Shown one piece after another: positions 5,976-8,575 of a stretch of DNA of 8,575 nucleotides. Made by a program: the position numbers and the translations under genes. The DNA comes from Chloroflexota bacterium (lineage in GTDB: Bacteria; Chloroflexota; UBA6077; JACQUR01): contig JACQUR010000429.1 in the NCBI GenBank assembly GCA_016210245.1, forward strand, positions 1 to 8,575. Direction: 5' to 3'. The notes beneath the pieces are model-generated. The model worked only from the letters and a program-made list of their open reading frames with translations. It was not told where the DNA came from and ran no database searches. Each line of letters begins with the position of its first letter. Within the stretch, counting starts at the first letter, position 1.

Positions 5976-6277
5976 CTCAGCGCATCTCTTCGGACTTGGA
6001 GATACTCCAGGTCAATCTCGTCGACCTGGTCGAGATAGCCGAGGAGTGGGATGAGTTGGCCGACGGCGAGCGCGCCTCCTGGGGCCTCGACTGGGCCCAG
6101 CTCATGGGCTACTTGCCCGACCTGCACCTGGCCTACCGGACGGGCATGATGACGCCCGAGCAGCAGGCGCAGTACCGGGAGGTACTAGCGGGGCTGCGAG
6201 CGGCACTGCCACTGCTGGAGCGCCTGGACCTGGCACGGCCACCTGCCCGCGTGCTGGAGCAGACAACTACTGCCTGA
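5954..6277 (+). CDS. Small acidic helical protein; candidate antitoxin or partner
   Basis: A 107-residue, clearly acidic protein predicted mostly helical (AEIAQRISSDLEILQVNLV, LVEIAEEWDEL, EQQAQYREVLAGLRAALPLLERL). ATG 5954 has GGAG 9 nt upstream (5941-5944), inside the end of the preceding gene, so the two overlap by 22 nt and are surely translated together. No known DNA-binding motif is obvious, although the opening EIAQRISSDLEIL could seat a short helical motif. Charge complementarity with the basic upstream protein points to a direct complex. Family unknown. Confidence 0.75.
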   Translation: MVTRAEIAQRISSDLEILQVNLVDLVEIAEEWDELADGERASWGLDWAQLMGYLPDLHLAYRTGMMTPEQQAQYREVLAGLRAALPLLERLDLARPPARVLEQTTTA

Positions 6278-6316
6278 CCGCCGGATCTCCTGCTCCAGCG
6301 CCCCGCCCTATCCTGA

Positions 6317-6516
6317 GTCGACAGTCGACAGTTCACGGTCGACAGGACGCTCGTGGTCTGTTGCTCCTGATTTGTGGGGTGGGCCGGCTATCCGAGCCGC
6401 GACCGTGAGGGAGGGCGGACCTCCGCTCCCTTACGGTCGCGGCTCGGATCGTACCCCTCACTTCATGTCTCGCAGAGCACGAGCGCACTGTCGACTGTGG
6501 ACTGTCGACTGTCGAC
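6317..6516. repeat. 200-bp nested inverted-repeat element with heptamer-array arms
   Basis: The outer arms 6317-6355 and 6478-6516 are inverted copies matching at 35 of 39 positions. Each is built of 7-bp units: GTCGACA (three per arm) plus a variant (GTTCACG on the left, GTCCACA in the reversed right arm), and then CGCTCGTG. Inside lies an independent long hairpin (6390-6449). The element fills the gap between two convergent gene groups and ends 5 bp from the stop of the minus-strand gene at 6522. Confidence 0.8.
6390..6449. repeat. 60-bp near-perfect hairpin inside the nested repeat
   Basis: ATCCGAGCCGCGACCGT (6390-6406) is perfectly complementary to 6433-6449. The stem continues inward through AGGGAG/CTCCCT and GCGGA/TCCGC to a two-base loop, with one mismatch and one bulge. 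GCCGCGACCGTNAGGGAG-type sequences are, as far as I recall, dispersed repeats in several high-GC phyla including Planctomycetota. It could act as a bidirectional terminator for the convergent transcripts, although T-tracts are absent. Confidence 0.75.
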
Positions 6517-6521
6517 TTCGT

Positions 6522-6908
6522 TCAGTGGCGCGACCGGCTGCCCGGCTCGGGCACTTCCGCGCTGATCGAGGCCAGGCTCTGGAGGGCGCCGGTCCGCTCG
6601 AACTCCTCCACGTACCCCTGGTACAGCGCGAGCAGCTCGCGCTGGCGCTCCAGCACTCCGCGCAGCTCGGTCACGGGCTTGCTGGCGTCCTCCGTGCGCC
6701 GCTCCTCCTCCTGGGTGTCGCTGTGCCCGGGCCCGTAGCGCCGCCGCAGCATCAGCAGACGCAGGACGTGCTGGTCGAGCTGGGCCACGTACCCTTCGAA
6801 TATATCTTCCATGCGCCGCACCAGCGCCCGCTGGTCGTCGGTCACCTGGAGGAGGGCTCGCCGCAGGCGCTCGGGATCACCAGCCAGTTGGTCCAGGTAC
6901 GTTGCCAC
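6522..6908 (-). CDS. Helical acidic protein of unknown function
   Basis: A 128-residue protein, last gene of the leftward operon. It starts at GTG 6908, with GAAGGGG about 9 nt upstream, 33 nt after the previous stop. Almost the whole chain is predicted helix, with heptad-like stretches (ERLRRALLQVTDDQRALVRR, residues 13-32, and ELRGVLERQRELLALYQGYVEEF, 81-103) separated by a charged segment (HSDTQEEERRTEDASK). No catalytic motif, signal peptide or membrane span is visible. A coiled-coil scaffold or partner of the upstream winged-helix-like protein, which also ends in a charged helix, is plausible. I do not recognise the family. Confidence 0.7.
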   Translation of the reverse strand: MATYLDQLAGDPERLRRALLQVTDDQRALVRRMEDIFEGYVAQLDQHVLRLLMLRRRYGPGHSDTQEEERRTEDASKPVTELRGVLERQRELLALYQGYVEEFERTGALQSLASISAEVPEPGSRSRH

Positions 6909-6941
6909 GTCCCACTACCCCTTCCCGTGTCTTCTGTCCGG

Positions 6942-7400
6942 TCACCTGTCCTCCAGCTTGCGCTCGATTGAGCGGAGCAGGCGAATGATCTCGTCCAGCC
7001 GGCGCTCGAGGCCCGCGTAGGGCAGGAGACGCTCCTCTTCGCCCGTGGCCGGCTCGAGCTCCGGAGGCGGCGGGAGAGGCACGCTCGCCGAACTCCCACC
7101 GGCGGTCGGCTCCAGGGAGACGCTGGCCATACCTGACGGTGTGGGCTCGAAGGCATCGTAGCGCCCGGAGGAGCGCACGAAGCTCACCAAGCCCTGCTGC
7201 AGCAGCGCGTCCAGCGCCCCACGCACCTCGGTCCGCTCGGGACTGGCATCGAACTCGACATAGCTGTAAGCGGTGACGCCCAGCCGGCGGGCGATCTCGT
7301 ACTCGCTCAGCGAGCGGAAGCGCTCCTTCATGCCCTCCCGCGCCTGGTAGCCGGTTACCAGCGCCGCGAGCACCTCAGCCAGGTAGTCCCGGTGCATCAT
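6942..7400 (-). CDS. Winged-helix-like protein with C-terminal coiled coil
   Basis: 152 residues from ATG 7400, whose A-T-G overlaps the TGA of the preceding gene (ATGA, 7400-7397), a classic coupled junction. A second ATG at 7397 is equally possible. Residues 4-90 look like a winged helix: helix 1 (YLAEVLAALVTGYQ), a helix-turn-helix near 31-46 (LSEYEIARRLGVTAYS), a third helix (EVRGALDALLQQG) and a wing (LVSFVRSSGRYDAFEPT). A Pro/Ser-rich linker (about 95-120) leads to a charged terminal helix (LERRLDEIIRLLRSIERKLEDR region, 131-152) suited to dimerisation. It is probably a DNA-binding regulator or a protein-interaction winged helix; the family is not identified. The frame stays open far upstream through the neighbouring genes but that extension is not coding. 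Confidence 0.7.
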   Translation of the reverse strand: MMHRDYLAEVLAALVTGYQAREGMKERFRSLSEYEIARRLGVTAYSYVEFDASPERTEVRGALDALLQQGLVSFVRSSGRYDAFEPTPSGMASVSLEPTAGGSSASVPLPPPPELEPATGEEERLLPYAGLERRLDEIIRLLRSIERKLEDR

Positions 7401-7591
7401 CTGTCCCTGACGCCTGGCGCCGGGGGTGGATAGACCGACGCCAGGCAGCGATCGAGAAAGGCCACGAAGTAGGACTCGCGCAGCCGAGCGAGGTTCGAGC
7501 AGACCTGCTCCGGGCGCGGCTCGCGGGGCCGGGGGCCGACCAGGATCAATTCCGCGAGCGTCCAGAGCGCTGCGAGCAACAGGTCCTTCAT
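7397..7591 (-). CDS. Small 64-residue protein with hydrophobic N-terminus
   Basis: The start ATG 7591 was chosen because GAGG lies 7 nt upstream; a longer in-frame ATG at 7642 has no ribosome site and adds a very Arg-rich stretch. The protein begins MKDLLLAALWTLAELILV, a hydrophobic helix that is short for a membrane span and may be amphipathic, then a Pro/Arg segment and a helix (SNLARLRESYFVAFLDRCLA). Its stop overlaps the start of the winged-helix-like gene by 4 nt, so the two are translationally coupled and likely function together. Function unknown. Confidence 0.6.
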   Translation of the reverse strand: MKDLLLAALWTLAELILVGPRPREPRPEQVCSNLARLRESYFVAFLDRCLASVYPPPAPGVRDR

Positions 7592-7660
7592 CGGTGGGCC
7601 TCGCAACGGGCGACGCCGGTTCGGCGCGGAACGGCGCAGCATCCGGCAGCCACGGCGGCC

Positions 7661-8299
7661 TCACGCGGGCGGCACGAGCAGGACGATCGTGGTTTCCTCT
7701 GGCAGGCTGCTGCGCGTCACCGCCAGCTTCGACTGGGGCGCCAGGGAGTCGACTCCCATCTCCTTGCAGAACTTGTCGACCGGGTCCAGCGGGACCTGCA
7801 CCTTGCCGGTCTGGTAGTGCATGGGCACCACGATCTTGGGCTCCAGTTGGCTGACGATCTCGGCGGCCTCGGCGCCAGAAATGGTGCAGTGGCCGCCGAC
7901 CGGGATGAGCAGTACGTCCGGGTCCTTGAGCGCCTCGATCTGGTCGGCGCTCAGCAGGTGGCCAAGGTCGCCGAGGTGGCAGATCACCAGTTCGTCCAGC
8001 TCGATCAGGTAAGCCGTATTCCGCCCGCTCTGGCGGCCCTTCTCCTTGTCGCGGTAGGTTGCTACTCCGGTGATGAAGGTCGAGGCGACCTCGTACTCGC
8101 CGGGGCCATCGATGAGCGTTGGCTGGCCAGCGACGGCGGCGAGGTAACTGTGATGGGGGTCCTGGTGCGACACGGTCACGACCTCGGCGCTGAGGCGCAG
8201 CGGAGGATAGCCGAGCGACTGATCGTAGGGATCGGTGGCGATGGCTGCATCTTTGCCGCGCAGGCGGAAGCACGAGTGCCCGTGCCAGACGATGTCCAC
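7661..8299 (-). CDS. Metallo-beta-lactamase-fold hydrolase (UlaG-like, COG2220 / Lactamase_B_3)
   Basis: 212 residues from GTG 8299, with GGAG about 7 nt upstream. The chain shows the family layout: VWHGHSCFR (residues 4-12), TDP (22-24), TVSHQDPHHSY (42-52), DGPGEYEV (64-71), ICHLGDLGH (106-114), PVGGH (133-137) and a terminal VVPMHY (157-162). These proteins are cytosolic metal-dependent hydrolases of uncertain substrate, distantly related to L-ascorbate-6-phosphate lactonase. The usual HxHxDH metal motif reads HQDPHH here (H45, D47, H49, H50), an Asp/His exchange that keeps metal-ligand types but departs from the textbook order. It is first in a probable four-gene leftward operon; the next gene starts 69 nt on. 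Confidence 0.88.
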   Translation of the reverse strand: MDIVWHGHSCFRLRGKDAAIATDPYDQSLGYPPLRLSAEVVTVSHQDPHHSYLAAVAGQPTLIDGPGEYEVASTFITGVATYRDKEKGRQSGRNTAYLIELDELVICHLGDLGHLLSADQIEALKDPDVLLIPVGGHCTISGAEAAEIVSQLEPKIVVPMHYQTGKVQVPLDPVDKFCKEMGVDSLAPQSKLAVTRSSLPEETTIVLLVPPA

Positions 8300-8332
8300 C
8301 CAACAACTCCAGGACCGTAGTGTGCTGCCGCT

Positions 8333-8338
8333 ATTCTA
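8333..8338 (-). promoter_or_regulatory. Likely -10 element of the leftward hydrolase operon
   Basis: On the minus strand TAGAAT (8338-8333) matches the -10 consensus at 5 of 6 positions in an otherwise GC-rich stretch. It places transcription start near 8326 and gives a leader of about 27 nt containing the GGAG of the hydrolase gene. No good -35 at 16-18 bp was found; CTGAAC at about 20 bp is weak. Confidence 0.4.
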
Positions 8339-8365
8339 TCCCATTTCGGGGGCTGGGGGTTCAGA

Positions 8366-8428
8366 AGGCGGGAGGCGGGAGGCAGGAGGCAGGAGGCAGA
8401 GGCAGTCGACTGCCTTCCGCCGACTGCC
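8366..8428. repeat. Heptamer array with central 16-bp palindrome
   Basis: Nine consecutive 7-bp units fill this stretch: AGGCGGG twice, AGGCAGG twice, AGGCAGA, GGCAGTC, then the reversed forms GACTGCC, TTCCGCC, GACTGCC. At the turn, AGGCAGTCGACTGCCT (8399-8414) is perfectly palindromic apart from no spacer at all. The unit GGCAGTC also occurs in the array at 3217-3288, so the loci are one family. It lies upstream of the hydrolase promoter. Confidence 0.75.
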
Positions 8429-8575
8429 TCGGGTGCGGGTCACGTTTCCGCGCGGAGCGCCGGCCTTTCTGGGAGCGCAGGCATCCTGTTTCTGTTGAAG
8501 AACTCGGTTTGGTGGTGCGCCGGTGGGGCAAGCCCTGCATGTGGAGGCCGATTTTCGGCTTCCAGTGGGAGGCCG
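8429..8575. repeat. Edge region with short repeats, no gene recognised
   Basis: Two near-identical 11-mers, GGAGCGCCGGC (8454-8464) and GGAGCGCAGGC (8472-8482), are 18 bp apart. A hairpin GGAGGCCG-ATTTT-CGGCTTCC (8543-8563) has an 8-bp stem with one G-T pair, and GGAGGCCG recurs at the very end (8568-8575). Nothing in either strand reads as a convincing gene. Confidence 0.4.

Noticed and set aside
6942..8306. 454-codon minus-strand frame spanning the hydrolase and winged-helix-like genes
   Set aside because: Only its last 152 codons are coding. The upstream part is the shifted frame of the hydrolase gene, whose metal motifs and ribosome site fix the real frame.
8487..8575. Possible plus-strand gene start running off the right edge (SVEELGLVVRRWGKPCMW...)
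   Set aside because: The frame reads plausibly but has no start codon with a ribosome site, and fewer than 30 codons are visible.
1..8575. Absence of AGATCT (the BglII site) as a sign of restriction avoidance
   Set aside because: None was seen by eye, but less than about one is expected in a window of this length and GC content, and the specificity of this system is unknown.

Overview
High-GC bacterial DNA. The best guess at source is a Chloroflexota (Thermomicrobia/Sphaerobacter-like) genome or metagenome contig. The guess rests on a secreted protein with four 100-residue 'WYLxEG...NPxD' repeats (DUF5719-like) behind an RlpA-like barrel, GTG starts, and intergenic arrays of 7-bp repeats. 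It is inference, not a database match.

Layout. (1) Positions 1-42, minus: the first 14 codons of a gene that runs off the left edge, probably an amidohydrolase, with a strong Shine-Dalgarno and a TTGACA-17-TATCGT promoter. A complete 163-bp MITE-like element (17-bp perfect terminal inverted repeats, 10-bp target duplication) sits just upstream of that promoter. A 71-bp hairpin repeat and a GC-rich stem-loop fill the rest of the gap. (2) 569-2200, minus: a BglII-like type II restriction-modification locus. A beta-class DNA methyltransferase ends in TAG, and the ATG of a BglII-family endonuclease follows with no gap. The endonuclease has an in-frame amber codon at position 26, so the methyltransferase may now be an orphan. 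Two exact 14-bp tandem repeats abut the methyltransferase start codon. (3) 2201-2575: divergent intergenic region with a promoter and a 7-1-7 palindrome for the rightward genes. (4) 2576-5622, plus: a small secreted six-cysteine protein, then a 777-residue exported protein (beta-sandwich-like region, RlpA-like double-psi barrel, four DUF5719-like repeats). (5) 5610-6277, plus: two small overlapping genes, a very basic protein followed by an acidic one, arranged like a type II toxin-antitoxin pair but of no family I recognise. (6) 6317-6516: a 200-bp nested inverted-repeat element. (7) 8299-6522, minus: a probable four-gene operon of a metallo-beta-lactamase-fold hydrolase, a 64-residue protein, a winged-helix-like protein and a helical acidic protein. 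(8) 8300-8575: its promoter, another heptamer array and short repeats.

The strongest observations are the amber-interrupted restriction endonuclease, the intact MITE with its target duplication, the three inverted heptamer-array loci (one ending exactly at a start codon), and the toxin-antitoxin-like pair. No CRISPR array, tRNA, rRNA or full-length transposase was seen.
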